From NCBI GenBank assembly GCA_964574605.1, contig CAZNOK010000153.1, positions 1 to 12,650 on the forward strand: a DNA stretch of 12,650 nt. Direction: 5' to 3'. A model generated the notes under the pieces. The model was not told where the DNA came from, did not search any database, and saw nothing but the letters and a program-made list of their open reading frames with translations. Positions 1 to 7,107 of the stretch are shown piece after piece (positions within the stretch are counted from its first letter, which is position 1; the number at the start of each line of letters is the position of its first letter). The stretch is from CAIKAP01 sp964574605. Its GTDB lineage: Bacteria > Verrucomicrobiota > Verrucomicrobiia > Palsa-1439. A program made the translations under genes and the position numbers.

Positions 1-2509
1 GACCGATGGCGACGGCGTTGCGGCGGATGTCAGGGCTGCCGACGGCGAGGTTCTCGATGGCGACCTTCGCGGCTTGGGCGAGAAGCATGTCGTCGCCGGA
101 ACACAACCGCTGCAAGGCGGGGATGTTCTTCGCGCTTCCGCATGTTGACAGCGCAAACACTGCGGCGACTCGGACCTCGCGGGACTCGTCGCGCAAGAGT
201 TCTTCCAACGACGGCGCGGCGGCAGGAGCGCGGAAAATGGCTAGCCGCTGGGCGGAGGTGATCTTCATGCCTTCGTCGGACGATTTCAGTCGCGCAATGA
301 GCGAGGCGACGTTCTGTTCGTGGCGGTTGATGCCAGCAACTTCGCGGTAACGGTCGAGTTGGAGTTCCATCAGGCCGGTCACGGCGGCGTTATTGCCACG
401 GAAGCGGTGCGGGTCGCCTTTGCCGAGCAGCTTCAGCGGTGGCTCGCGTAGCGCTTGGATGACCGTGCGCGTGTCGCGTGGCGCTGACTGGCGCGGTTGA
501 TGGCAACCGATGCATCCGCGAACCTCGTTCGGGCGAACATAAATCCACGACATCTCGTTCAACTCACTTCGACCCTCGGCGTCCACGGCTTGAAACGCAA
601 TGGCCATGTCGGCGGGCACCTCGACGGCGAACGAGCCGTCGGGCATCAGTGGGACGGTGCCGAGTTCGACGACCTCGGTGCCGGCGTGGACGATGTAGGA
701 GTGCGACGAGCGGAAGTTCAGGCCGCGGCTGCCGATGACGCGAATCGCACGAACATGCGGCCAACCGGCGGTGGTGTTCTTCGTGAAGCGGGCGTTCTGG
801 CAGAAGAGGATGCCGGTCGCGTTCGGATCGTCGCCGTCCGCTGAACCAATGCTTCGTACCAGGACTGGCGGACGCGGTCGCACGCCGAGAAACACCGGCG
901 AATGAAGTGGTTCGTCCGGCGAGTCGAAGATGATGACAGGCTTCGCATCTTTGGCCTGCGGGTCAATGACGCAGATCTTCTCGTAGCTGTAATCAGCAAC
1001 CGTGCGTTGTTGTTTCTTGACCATCTTCAGGCTGGTGGTCTTGCGGGGCACAGTGCAGAGCAAGCGACCGTCCGGCAACGCAGCCACATCACCGGCCTCG
1101 ACGCGCAGGTGTTGGAGGTCGCTTTGCTGGCAACCGGGTTTGCCGATGGCGATGCCGGAGGCGTTGACGAACGCGACGCGGCCATCGGGCATCGGCGCGG
1201 GGCTGCCGCAGTTGAACGCTCGGAGCCGACCGCCGTATTCGGGGCCGAGATCGAGACCGAACTCGGTGTAGCCGTGCGTGCCGTCGGGATGAACGGCGTG
1301 CAACAACGTCTCGACCTTGCCGCGGTCGAAAAAGTTGTCAGAGCGGATAAACAGGATGCGCCCGTCGGCGAGGACTTCGGGTTCGTTGTCGAAGATGAAC
1401 GTGTAAGTCAACGGGCGAATGTTCGTGCCGTCGGGTTGCATCGAGAATAGCGAACGCGATGGCGGGTTGTGATATTCCTCGAACGTGCCGATGCGCGTTG
1501 AGGTGAAGACAATCCGCCCATCCGGCAACTCGACGGGATCAATGTCGTGGAACGGTCCATCGGTGAGCCGCTGCGGTTTTCCGCCGGCGGAAGGAAGTTT
1601 GTAGATGTGGTAGAACGGTTCGCCGTCGTAGGCCATCGAGAGGTAAATCCATTTGCCGTCGAACGTAACGGTCGGAGAACCGAGCGCCCCCTTCCCCGCG
1701 TCGAGCAGCAACTCTGGTTTCGAGCGAGGTTTCAAAACGAAAAGTTTGTGCCCGACTTTCATCGGCGCAGGCAGGTCGTGTTCGGGAAACGAGCGGGAGT
1801 GGCGTGGATTGAAGACGGTGACGTTGAGGCTTTGGTAGGCGTTGCCGCTCTGGCCGCGATAGAGGCTGCAATCGTCGCCGACAAAGATGACGCCGGCCGG
1901 CCATGCGAAGTCCGGTGGCGCGGGCACACCGGTCTCTTCAACGGTAGGTCCTCGCTTGCCCGCCTTATCGGCGACGGCGGGCGCTGCGAGTTTACGCCAC
2001 GGTCCTTCGCCGAAGTTTGCCACGACAGCAGCCGGCTTCCACGCCTGATCGTTGAAATCGAGCTGCTGCCAGTTCTTCTCCTCGGTCAGGCTGAACTTCC
2101 ACGTTGCATCGGTGACGAGAACAACCACCTGCCCATCGGCGAGCTTGACCGACAGCTTCATCAGCAACCCCGCCGGGCCGGGCGCGGTGTTGGCAGCTTC
2201 GATGGCAATGGTGTTGTCGCCGGCGTTCAGCAGGTTGGCGACGTCGAACTTCCTTGGTTTGCTCCAGTCGTTCGGATTCGGCGAGCTTTCGCCGACGAAT
2301 TTGCCGTTGAGATGAACCTCGTACAGGTTGTCGGCAGTCACGTTGAGTTCGGCAGACTTGATCTGCGCCTTCTCCGTCACTGCAACGCCCGCGCGAAAAT
2401 AGACCGTGCCCTTTGGCTGCGATTTTTCCGCAGACGACCAAATCCACTTCGCGCTGTCAAAACCAAGCGCGACTTGGCAGAGAGCAATCAAGAGGATGAA
2501 TTGTTTCAT
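1..2509 (-). CDS. Large secreted haem protein: sugar-binding-like N-term, beta-propeller (HZS-alpha-like), CxxCH, HEAT (3' end outside window)
   Basis: The frame is open for 836 codons from ATG 2509-2507 to the left edge without a stop, so the C-terminus is missing. Residues 1-16 form a signal peptide (MKQFILLIALCQVALG). Residues about 18-172 look like the N-terminal beta-sandwich of alpha-L-rhamnosidases (AKWIW start, DNLYEVHLNGKFVG, NTIAIEA). Residues about 195-600 carry TolB/PD40-type propeller blades (KPQRLTDGPF near 311, DPVELPDGRIVF near 325, NEPEVLADGRILF near 372). A c-type haem motif CIGCH lies at residues 666-670 (positions 500-514). Residues from about 720 on are HEAT-like (PSLEELLRDESREVRVAAVF). 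This order resembles the exported PVC proteins annotated with a hydrazine-synthase-alpha middle domain. Anammox activity is not implied, and the function is unknown. The start overlaps the preceding stop as ATGA, so translation is probably coupled. Confidence 0.88.
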   Translation of the reverse strand, partial: MKQFILLIALCQVALGFDSAKWIWSSAEKSQPKGTVYFRAGVAVTEKAQIKSAELNVTADNLYEVHLNGKFVGESSPNPNDWSKPRKFDVANLLNAGDNTIAIEAANTAPGPAGLLMKLSVKLADGQVVVLVTDATWKFSLTEEKNWQQLDFNDQAWKPAAVVANFGEGPWRKLAAPAVADKAGKRGPTVEETGVPAPPDFAWPAGVIFVGDDCSLYRGQSGNAYQSLNVTVFNPRHSRSFPEHDLPAPMKVGHKLFVLKPRSKPELLLDAGKGALGSPTVTFDGKWIYLSMAYDGEPFYHIYKLPSAGGKPQRLTDGPFHDIDPVELPDGRIVFTSTRIGTFEEYHNPPSRSLFSMQPDGTNIRPLTYTFIFDNEPEVLADGRILFIRSDNFFDRGKVETLLHAVHPDGTHGYTEFGLDLGPEYGGRLRAFNCGSPAPMPDGRVAFVNASGIAIGKPGCQQSDLQHLRVEAGDVAALPDGRLLCTVPRKTTSLKMVKKQQRTVADYSYEKICVIDPQAKDAKPVIIFDSPDEPLHSPVFLGVRPRPPVLVRSIGSADGDDPNATGILFCQNARFTKNTTAGWPHVRAIRVIGSRGLNFRSSHSYIVHAGTEVVELGTVPLMPDGSFAVEVPADMAIAFQAVDAEGRSELNEMSWIYVRPNEVRGCIGCHQPRQSAPRDTRTVIQALREPPLKLLGKGDPHRFRGNNAAVTGLMELQLDRYREVAGINRHEQNVASLIARLKSSDEGMKITSAQRLAIFRAPAAAPSLEELLRDESREVRVAAVFALSTCGSAKNIPALQRLCSGDDMLLAQAAKVAIENLAVGSPDIRRNAVAIG

Positions 2510-4035
2510 GCCGTGTTCACCGATAGATCGAGATAGGCCAATCGCACTGTTGGGCCGGATTGCAGTGTGAACTCCACTCGATTCACGCCATCACGCAACA
2601 GGCCTGCCGGCACGAGCCACGCGCGCATTTCGTCAGGTTTGCCGAGCATCGGCGGATATGGATTCGGATACGGCTCCGAAACATCGTCAGTCGGCGCAAG
2701 CTCGACGCCGTTCAGACGTGCCTGCCAACGGCTCGTGCCGAGCGACGTCTCGCCTTGGATGCGGAGGCGACCCTGCCCTGCTCGCGGCGCGAGATCAAGC
2801 GTGAACGTGGCCGGCAGTTTCTGGGGCAAGGGATGTTGCCAGCCGTTCGCGAGAAACCAGTGCTGGGGTTGGCGCGCGAGCCGTGCGCGGTCGCCGAGAC
2901 GCGGCAGAACGTGGAATGGCGGCTCGTTGAACGGCCCGCGTCCCGGTCCGCCGTGCTCGCGGTAATACGCGAAGTTGAACAAGCTCACGCCGTCGGCGCC
3001 GCGCGCGTAGGCGAAATGCGCTGCGGTCTGCATTTGCTCCGGTGTCGCGCGACGAAACGGAAATGAATCGTAGCCTTTAGCCCCGGCAGGCTTTCGCCCG
3101 TTCCAAATCGAGTGGCACAACTCCAAATAGACCGCCGCGTCCGGCACCAGTTTGCGGATAGCGGCGAGGTCGGTCTGCTGAACGGTGAAGTAACTCGCCG
3201 AGAGGTTCACCATGTCCAGCCCCGCTGCGACCATCGCCGGCAGATCAATGCCGAGGGCGTCGTGCATCGCGAGATAACACGGCACCCGCGCGCAGAGCCA
3301 GCGTCGCGGACCGAGTGCGGCGCGCACGTCGCGGACAAAGTTCGTCATGATGGCGCGGCGTTGGGCGCTGGTGGTCTCGGTGAGACGGAAGTAACTGTAG
3401 ATCCGCATGAAATCCATCTCGAAGCCGTCGAAGTCGTAGTTCGCGCACAGTTCGCGGATGAGCGCGAGCTTGTGCGCCGGGACTTCGGGAATCGCCCAGT
3501 TTAACACGCGCTCTTCTCCTCGGACAAAGTTGGGGCCGATCCGCCAGTCGAGATGCTCGGCAAAGAACCGGCTGATCCAGACCGAACCGGGAACCTCGAC
3601 ATGATGGGCGTCGTTCATGCGCAGCGAGATGAACGGTGCCTGGCCGCGCTTGCGGCAACGCTCGATGAACACTTTCACCATGTCGCCGCCGGCGAGCATG
3701 TACTTGCCAAACGAATCCGGAACTTTTCCGGAACATTTCTGATACCAGCGGTAATGTTCGTCGGCTGGATAGACTTTGCTCTTCCACCACGGAATCCAGC
3801 CAAGCCCGGGCTGTAGGAAGTGCGCGTCCACGCCGACAGCTTCGTCCACGCTGGCTTCGAGCATTTTAGCCCGGAACGGTTCACCCTTTTTGTGCCACGG
3901 GCTGACACATGAGACTGTGTTTGTTGCGTCGTTGCTGTAGAGAACGCGGAACGGTGCTTTGCCTCGCGCCACGGGAAATGAACGGCAACCCGCCGCGAGG
4001 ACTAAGGCAGTTTGGAGGAACTGTCGCCGGTTCAT
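2506..4035 (-). CDS. Tat/lipoprotein-type exported glycoside-hydrolase-like TIM-barrel protein
   Basis: 509 residues from ATG 4035-4033. The N-terminus MNRRQFLQTALVLAAGC combines a twin-arginine motif (R3-R4) with a lipobox-like AAGC ending at C17, so it may be a Tat-exported lipoprotein. The middle part looks like a TIM barrel of the hypothetical glycoside hydrolase type (GHL10/DUF4015-like): YDFDGFEMDFMRIYSYF at 200-216 resembles the strand-4 acidic motif of such barrels, and GADGVSLFNFAYY at 346-358 would be a late strand. Residues about 405-509 form a beta-sandwich-like tail with paired aromatic and Asn/Gly residues (QARLNGVELAP, GVNRVEFTL). The gene overlaps its upstream neighbour by ATGA (4032-4035) and its downstream neighbour by ATGA (2506-2509), so all three are probably co-translated. 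The substrate cannot be read from the sequence. Other enzymatic uses of the barrel are possible. Confidence 0.85.
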   Translation of the reverse strand: MNRRQFLQTALVLAAGCRSFPVARGKAPFRVLYSNDATNTVSCVSPWHKKGEPFRAKMLEASVDEAVGVDAHFLQPGLGWIPWWKSKVYPADEHYRWYQKCSGKVPDSFGKYMLAGGDMVKVFIERCRKRGQAPFISLRMNDAHHVEVPGSVWISRFFAEHLDWRIGPNFVRGEERVLNWAIPEVPAHKLALIRELCANYDFDGFEMDFMRIYSYFRLTETTSAQRRAIMTNFVRDVRAALGPRRWLCARVPCYLAMHDALGIDLPAMVAAGLDMVNLSASYFTVQQTDLAAIRKLVPDAAVYLELCHSIWNGRKPAGAKGYDSFPFRRATPEQMQTAAHFAYARGADGVSLFNFAYYREHGGPGRGPFNEPPFHVLPRLGDRARLARQPQHWFLANGWQHPLPQKLPATFTLDLAPRAGQGRLRIQGETSLGTSRWQARLNGVELAPTDDVSEPYPNPYPPMLGKPDEMRAWLVPAGLLRDGVNRVEFTLQSGPTVRLAYLDLSVNTA

Positions 4036-5039
4036 CCGCACCAGGGGCGAGCACGGTTCTTGATGCCGGCGAGCACTTCGGTCGCAATCTGCGCGTCCTC
4101 GGCAATCTCGAAGTCGAACCTCCCGGCGAGCCATCGAAGTCTCTCTCTCATCTCGCCCGTCCANNNNNNNNNNAACATCCCGGCGAGAATGAAGTCGGCG
4201 CCGTTCTTGTAGGCATACTCGAAGGCGTTGCGCGGCGGAATCGCGCCGGCAGCCATCACCTTGAAGCCGATCCACGGTTTCTTGACTGTCTTCATGAACG
4301 CGGCGGTCTCCTCCGGATAGGCACACCAGTAACCGTGCGGCGACTCAGCGTGAGGGCCTTTGATGTCCTTTGCCTCCGGAGCCGTGGGATACTTGTGATG
4401 ATGAAACGTCTTGAAATAAAAATCGCACGAGAGCTTGGCGGCCTCGCAGGCCTTGACGACTTCCAAGTCGTGCGCACCCACGCCGGTCGGGAGGCCGGTC
4501 GCCTGCATCATCGCCACCAGTTCGGTCAGGAACGAAAACTGTTTTCTCTTGATCAACGGGTCGCTTATCGCGCCATGCAGATACAAGGCGTCCGCGCCGG
4601 CGTCCACCAGGCGTTGGACCGCGCCACTAAAGACTTCGGCTTCCCTGCTCTCCTTGCCATCGGGCGCGATGATCCAGTTCATCTTGCCGCCGCGCTTGCG
4701 AAACTCGCGAAACAATCGCACGACCGTCTCGTCGTTGTGCGTCATGAATGTATTGACGCCGCGCGCCTCGGCCTCCGCAAACGTCGCCATCACGCGCTCC
4801 TCGCTGTTGTAGTGGCGCGACAGGTTCCGGACGAACTGCAAGTCGCGCGCGTGGACATGATGCGTGATGATGTTCGTGCCGAGCATCAAGCGCGAAATTT
4901 CCAGTTTCCCGATGCGACCCTTCGGCACAGCTACACTTGGCGCAGTGGATGGAGTTTGAGCGCCGGCGACGCCCGCAGCGAGCACGGCCCCTCCGGCGAC
5001 TTTGAGGAAACTGCGGCGGGTGAACTGAATGTGATTCAT
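4032..5039 (-). CDS. Tat-exported AKR-like TIM-barrel protein (contains 10-N gap)
   Basis: From ATG 5039-5037 the product has a textbook Tat signal: TRRSFLK at 7-13, a hydrophobic stretch, and AGVAGA cut near residue 27. The mature start GRIGKLEISRLMLGTN (41-56) resembles the beginning of aldo/keto reductases, and the rest alternates strands and helices as a TIM barrel (GVNTFMTHNDE, ADALYLHGAISD, GADFILAGM). A classical AKR Asp-Tyr-Lys-His tetrad is not evident, so the activity is uncertain. The frame crosses 10 N at 4164-4173, and about 19 residues around it (289-307) look spurious. Removing them joins AGM directly to FDFEIAEDAQIA, which reads naturally. An alternative ATG at 5090 would overlap the preceding stop as ATGA, like both downstream junctions, and add 17 residues before the Tat signal. 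Neither start has a clear Shine-Dalgarno. Confidence 0.82.
   Translation of the reverse strand: MNHIQFTRRSFLKVAGGAVLAAGVAGAQTPSTAPSVAVPKGRIGKLEISRLMLGTNIITHHVHARDLQFVRNLSRHYNSEERVMATFAEAEARGVNTFMTHNDETVVRLFREFRKRGGKMNWIIAPDGKESREAEVFSGAVQRLVDAGADALYLHGAISDPLIKRKQFSFLTELVAMMQATGLPTGVGAHDLEVVKACEAAKLSCDFYFKTFHHHKYPTAPEAKDIKGPHAESPHGYWCAYPEETAAFMKTVKKPWIGFKVMAAGAIPPRNAFEYAYKNGADFILAGMXXXXWTGEMRERLRWLAGRFDFEIAEDAQIATEVLAGIKNRARPWCG
4117..4187. repeat. Near-duplicate flanks of the gap (probable unresolved contig overlap)
   Basis: Positions 4117-4130 (AACCTCCCGGCGAG) and 4174-4187 (AACATCCCGGCGAG) differ by one base. Both are followed, after a few differing bases, by GAAGTC. On the coding strand both encode LAG then M or R. 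The simplest reading is the same locus present twice across a bad join, not a biological repeat. Confidence 0.6.
4164..4173. other. Assembly gap (10 N)
   Basis: Ten undetermined bases join two contigs inside the Tat-exported AKR-like gene. The length is probably a placeholder, since the flanks are near-duplicates of one another. Confidence 0.97.
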
Positions 5040-5086
5040 GGTGGAGATAGGTATGCGTTTTGCAGGTTGTCCGCAAGGCGATTCTG

Positions 5087-6025
5087 TCATGGCGCCCGCG
5101 GTTTGACGAAGCGGTTGACGAAATCCAGCATCGAACGGGTGAACGTGAAGTCGCTGGTTTCCGGGACACAACGATCCGGCGATTGGACCCAGCTTTCGAT
5201 GACGTACTGGTCGGGCGCGCCGTCCACGAGCGCGTAGTCGTAGCCTTGCTGCATGATGCCGACGTACCAAGTCGAGTCGTCGGCCAACGCTTTGCGTTTC
5301 ATCGCGGGCAGCAGCGACGGCCAGTAGATGAGACTGAACGGAAGCTCGCGCTGCCGGCAATGTCGCTCCAGTTCGCGGACTTCCCGCCAGCTACCGCGGT
5401 TGAACGCAACGAACTCTGCCCAGTTCACGTCGAGCCGGTAGAAATTCAGGCCGCGCACGTTCAACTCCGCCAGTCGCTTGTTCAGCGCCTCGATCCACTT
5501 GAAGTGATCCGCCAAGGGAATTGAGGGATATGTCTCAACGTCACCAATCAGCACGTTGGGAAAATGTTTTCGCACCCGGGCGATGTAGGCGGCGGTTTCG
5601 GCCACGGCGTAGTCGTCGGGCTTGTTGATGTGTTTGCGGCAACAGAGCAACGGTTCGTCCATCGCGATGGCGTGAATCTTCCCACCGAGCCGCTCGATAC
5701 GCTCCCACATCGGTCGCTCAATGGAGAACGTCTTCTCGCCGGTGAGGCCCCACGGTTTGATCGCGCCGACTTCGAGGCCAAGTTTCAGTTTCCACTCCGC
5801 CATCCTGGCGAACCATGCCTTCAATTCATCATCGCGGAATTGTTTCTTGAAGTTGAGGTCGGTGTAGCCAAGCACGTTCACCAGCGCGCGCGTCTCCTTC
5901 CATTGGTCGGGATACTCGAACAGTTCGCGCAACGCCTTGCCGTCGTTGTGGGCTGGCGGCATCATCCAGATCTCCGGCCCAGCAAACGCAGACAATGCAA
6001 TCATGAGCAAACCAAGGGTTCTCAT
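5087..6025 (-). CDS. Secreted TIM-barrel protein, possibly glycosidase-like, uncharacterised
   Basis: 312 residues from ATG 6025-6023, chosen because MRTLGLLMIALSAFAG is a compact signal peptide cut near residue 16; the frame is open further upstream but those residues look non-native. I do not recognise a named family. Candidate catalytic acidic motifs sit at the ends of predicted strands: AIAMDEPLLCC at 119-129 (D123, E124), GDVETYPSI at 161-169 (E164) and FYRLDVNW at 195-202. This spacing of carboxylates on strands 4 to 6 suits a retaining glycosidase-like barrel, but that is inference. The two adjacent cysteines C128-C129 are unusual. It is the first gene of the minus-strand export block and lies divergent to the hydrolase at 6117. 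The next gene starts either 47 bases after its stop or, with the alternative ATG at 5090, overlaps it as ATGA. Confidence 0.8.
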   Translation of the reverse strand: MRTLGLLMIALSAFAGPEIWMMPPAHNDGKALRELFEYPDQWKETRALVNVLGYTDLNFKKQFRDDELKAWFARMAEWKLKLGLEVGAIKPWGLTGEKTFSIERPMWERIERLGGKIHAIAMDEPLLCCRKHINKPDDYAVAETAAYIARVRKHFPNVLIGDVETYPSIPLADHFKWIEALNKRLAELNVRGLNFYRLDVNWAEFVAFNRGSWREVRELERHCRQRELPFSLIYWPSLLPAMKRKALADDSTWYVGIMQQGYDYALVDGAPDQYVIESWVQSPDRCVPETSDFTFTRSMLDFVNRFVKPRAP

Positions 6026-6078
6026 CGTGTGATAGTCAGATACTCGACGATATGGAGCGCGGGTTTGTTCAGATTCGC

Positions 6079-6107
6079 TTGGCAACGTCGCGACCGCCTT
6101 GTAACCT
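6079..6107 (+). promoter_or_regulatory. Candidate sigma70-type promoter close to the hydrolase start
   Basis: TTGGCA (6079-6084), 17-base spacer, TAACCT (6102-6107). The -35 is good but the -10 matches only at the key first, second and last bases. Transcription would start within a few bases of the ATG at 6117, giving an almost leaderless message, which fits the absence of a Shine-Dalgarno. Confidence 0.3.
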
Positions 6108-6116
6108 GCCCACGGC

Positions 6117-7040
6117 ATGAAACGGAACTTACGCGCAGAACTCCTTCAGTGTCTTGGCGGTCCGTGGCCGAAGCCGTGTCCGCTACGTCCAAAGCTCCGC
6201 GAGACAATTCAGAAGGACGGATACCGGATTGAGCCTGTGACTTACGAAGTCGAGCCGGGCGACCGCGTACCGGCCTTTGTGCTGATCCCGGACGGCGTGA
6301 CTGCACAACATCCGGCGCCGGCAGTGGCCGTCTGGCACCAGCACAATGCCGAGTGGCACATCGGCAAGGCCGGGCCGGCGGGCTTGGCCGGTTCGTCGTC
6401 GCATCACACCGGCGTGGCGCTGGCCAAGGAAGGCTACGTTGTGATTTGTCCTGACGCGCTTTGTTTTGGCGAACGCCAGAGTTCGCATTTGAAAGGCGGC
6501 GACTACGAACGGTTCGAGTTCCTGCGTTACGTTGTCGCCGGCAAGTGCATGGCGTGGAAAAACATTCTCGATATGCGGCGCACGATTGACTACCTCGTCA
6601 CGCGCCCTGAAGTGATTCCTGATCGGATCGGTTGTTATGGTCATTCGATGGGTTCGACGTTCACATGGCTGGTCGGTCCGTGGGAACCGCGGCTGAAATG
6701 TCTCATCGGCAATTGTTGTCTGCCGACCTACGCCGCCATCCATCGCACACACATCCTCCACTGCTTCCCCAACTTCATTCCCGGCTGGCATCGGTTTGGC
6801 GACACGTCCGACATCGCCGCGCTGATCGCTCCGCGTCCGTTGCACCTGAACTTCGGCGAAAAGGACGAAGGCAGCCCGATCAAAGAAATCCGCGCCGCCA
6901 TCAAGACCATCGCTGCCGCATACCAGAAGGCCGGTGCCGCCAACAAGTTCACCTGTTTCATCGAGAAGGACACCGGGCATGTCCTTTCCCACGCAATGTG
7001 GAAACTCGTCCGCGCCCGGTTCGTTCAGTATCTGAGGTAG
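6117..7040 (+). CDS. Alpha/beta hydrolase, dienelactone hydrolase/acetyl-xylan-esterase-like
   Basis: 307 residues with no signal peptide, so probably cytoplasmic. The nucleophile elbow GHSMG at 175-179 places the serine at S177. The acid is probably D250 in FGEKDEGSP and the base H288 in DTGHVLSH, which gives the order and spacing of an alpha/beta-hydrolase triad. EPGDRVPAFVLIPDG (46-60), WHQHN (73-77) and EGYVVICPDALCFGER (105-120) are typical of the broad Abhydrolase/DLH group that PVC genomes pair with sugar-catabolism genes. The likely reaction is hydrolysis of an ester or lactone, perhaps deacylation of imported sugars; the substrate is not visible. It is transcribed divergently from the export block at 6025 and converges on the lsrF-like gene. 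Its TAG stop lies inside a palindromic repeat. Confidence 0.88.
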   Translation: MKRNLRAELLQCLGGPWPKPCPLRPKLRETIQKDGYRIEPVTYEVEPGDRVPAFVLIPDGVTAQHPAPAVAVWHQHNAEWHIGKAGPAGLAGSSSHHTGVALAKEGYVVICPDALCFGERQSSHLKGGDYERFEFLRYVVAGKCMAWKNILDMRRTIDYLVTRPEVIPDRIGCYGHSMGSTFTWLVGPWEPRLKCLIGNCCLPTYAAIHRTHILHCFPNFIPGWHRFGDTSDIAALIAPRPLHLNFGEKDEGSPIKEIRAAIKTIAAAYQKAGAANKFTCFIEKDTGHVLSHAMWKLVRARFVQYLR

Positions 7041-7107
7041 GGGCGGACTGCGTCCGCCCCGTTGTCGGGCAATGCCAGCGGAATGGGCGCACGCAGTGCG
7101 CCCCTAC
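7037..7107. repeat. Inverted pair of palindromic REP-like repeats at convergent gene ends
   Basis: Copy 1 (7037-7060, plus) begins GTAGGGGCGGACTGCG and folds as a perfect 9-bp stem (7040-7048 with 7052-7060) around loop TGC. Copy 2 (7107-7085, read on minus) begins GTAGGGGCGCACTGCG and folds as an 8-bp stem with a 3-base loop. Read in the same direction, the copies differ at two positions in 23 bases, and these are base-paired with each other (a compensatory G-C to C-G swap). Each copy supplies the TAG stop of its adjacent gene. There is no T-tract, so a bidirectional terminator or mRNA-end stabiliser role is plausible but unproven. Confidence 0.85.

Noticed and set aside
1..2509. Evidence for anammox (hydrazine synthase alpha)
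   Set aside because: Only a domain style is shared. There are no HzsB/HzsC neighbours, a single CxxCH is visible, and such propeller/haem proteins are widespread in non-anammox PVC bacteria.
1547..2536. Long plus-strand open frame opposite the haem/propeller gene
   Set aside because: It is the codon-aligned antisense of the minus-strand gene. Its translation is rich in Arg, Val and Ala with no recognisable motif, while the minus frame gives a signal peptide, propeller blades and CxxCH.
4036..4326. Extension of the glycoside-hydrolase-like gene upstream of its Tat signal
   Set aside because: The extra residues cross the N gap, have no protein character and overlap the neighbouring gene. The ATGA overlap and the MNRRQFLQ signal fix the start at 4035.
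4032..4326. Genuine in-frame insertion domain in the Tat-exported AKR-like protein
   Set aside because: The inserted text duplicates the flanking LAG(M/R) segment with sequence noise and sits on a scaffold join, so an assembly artefact is more likely.
3909..5237. Plus-strand open frame spanning the gap
   Set aside because: It is the antisense of two Tat-signal genes; its length depends on reading through the N run.
7040..7060. Intrinsic (Rho-independent) terminator of the esterase-like gene
   Set aside because: The hairpin is strong but no T-tract follows in either direction, so it is recorded as a palindromic repeat only.
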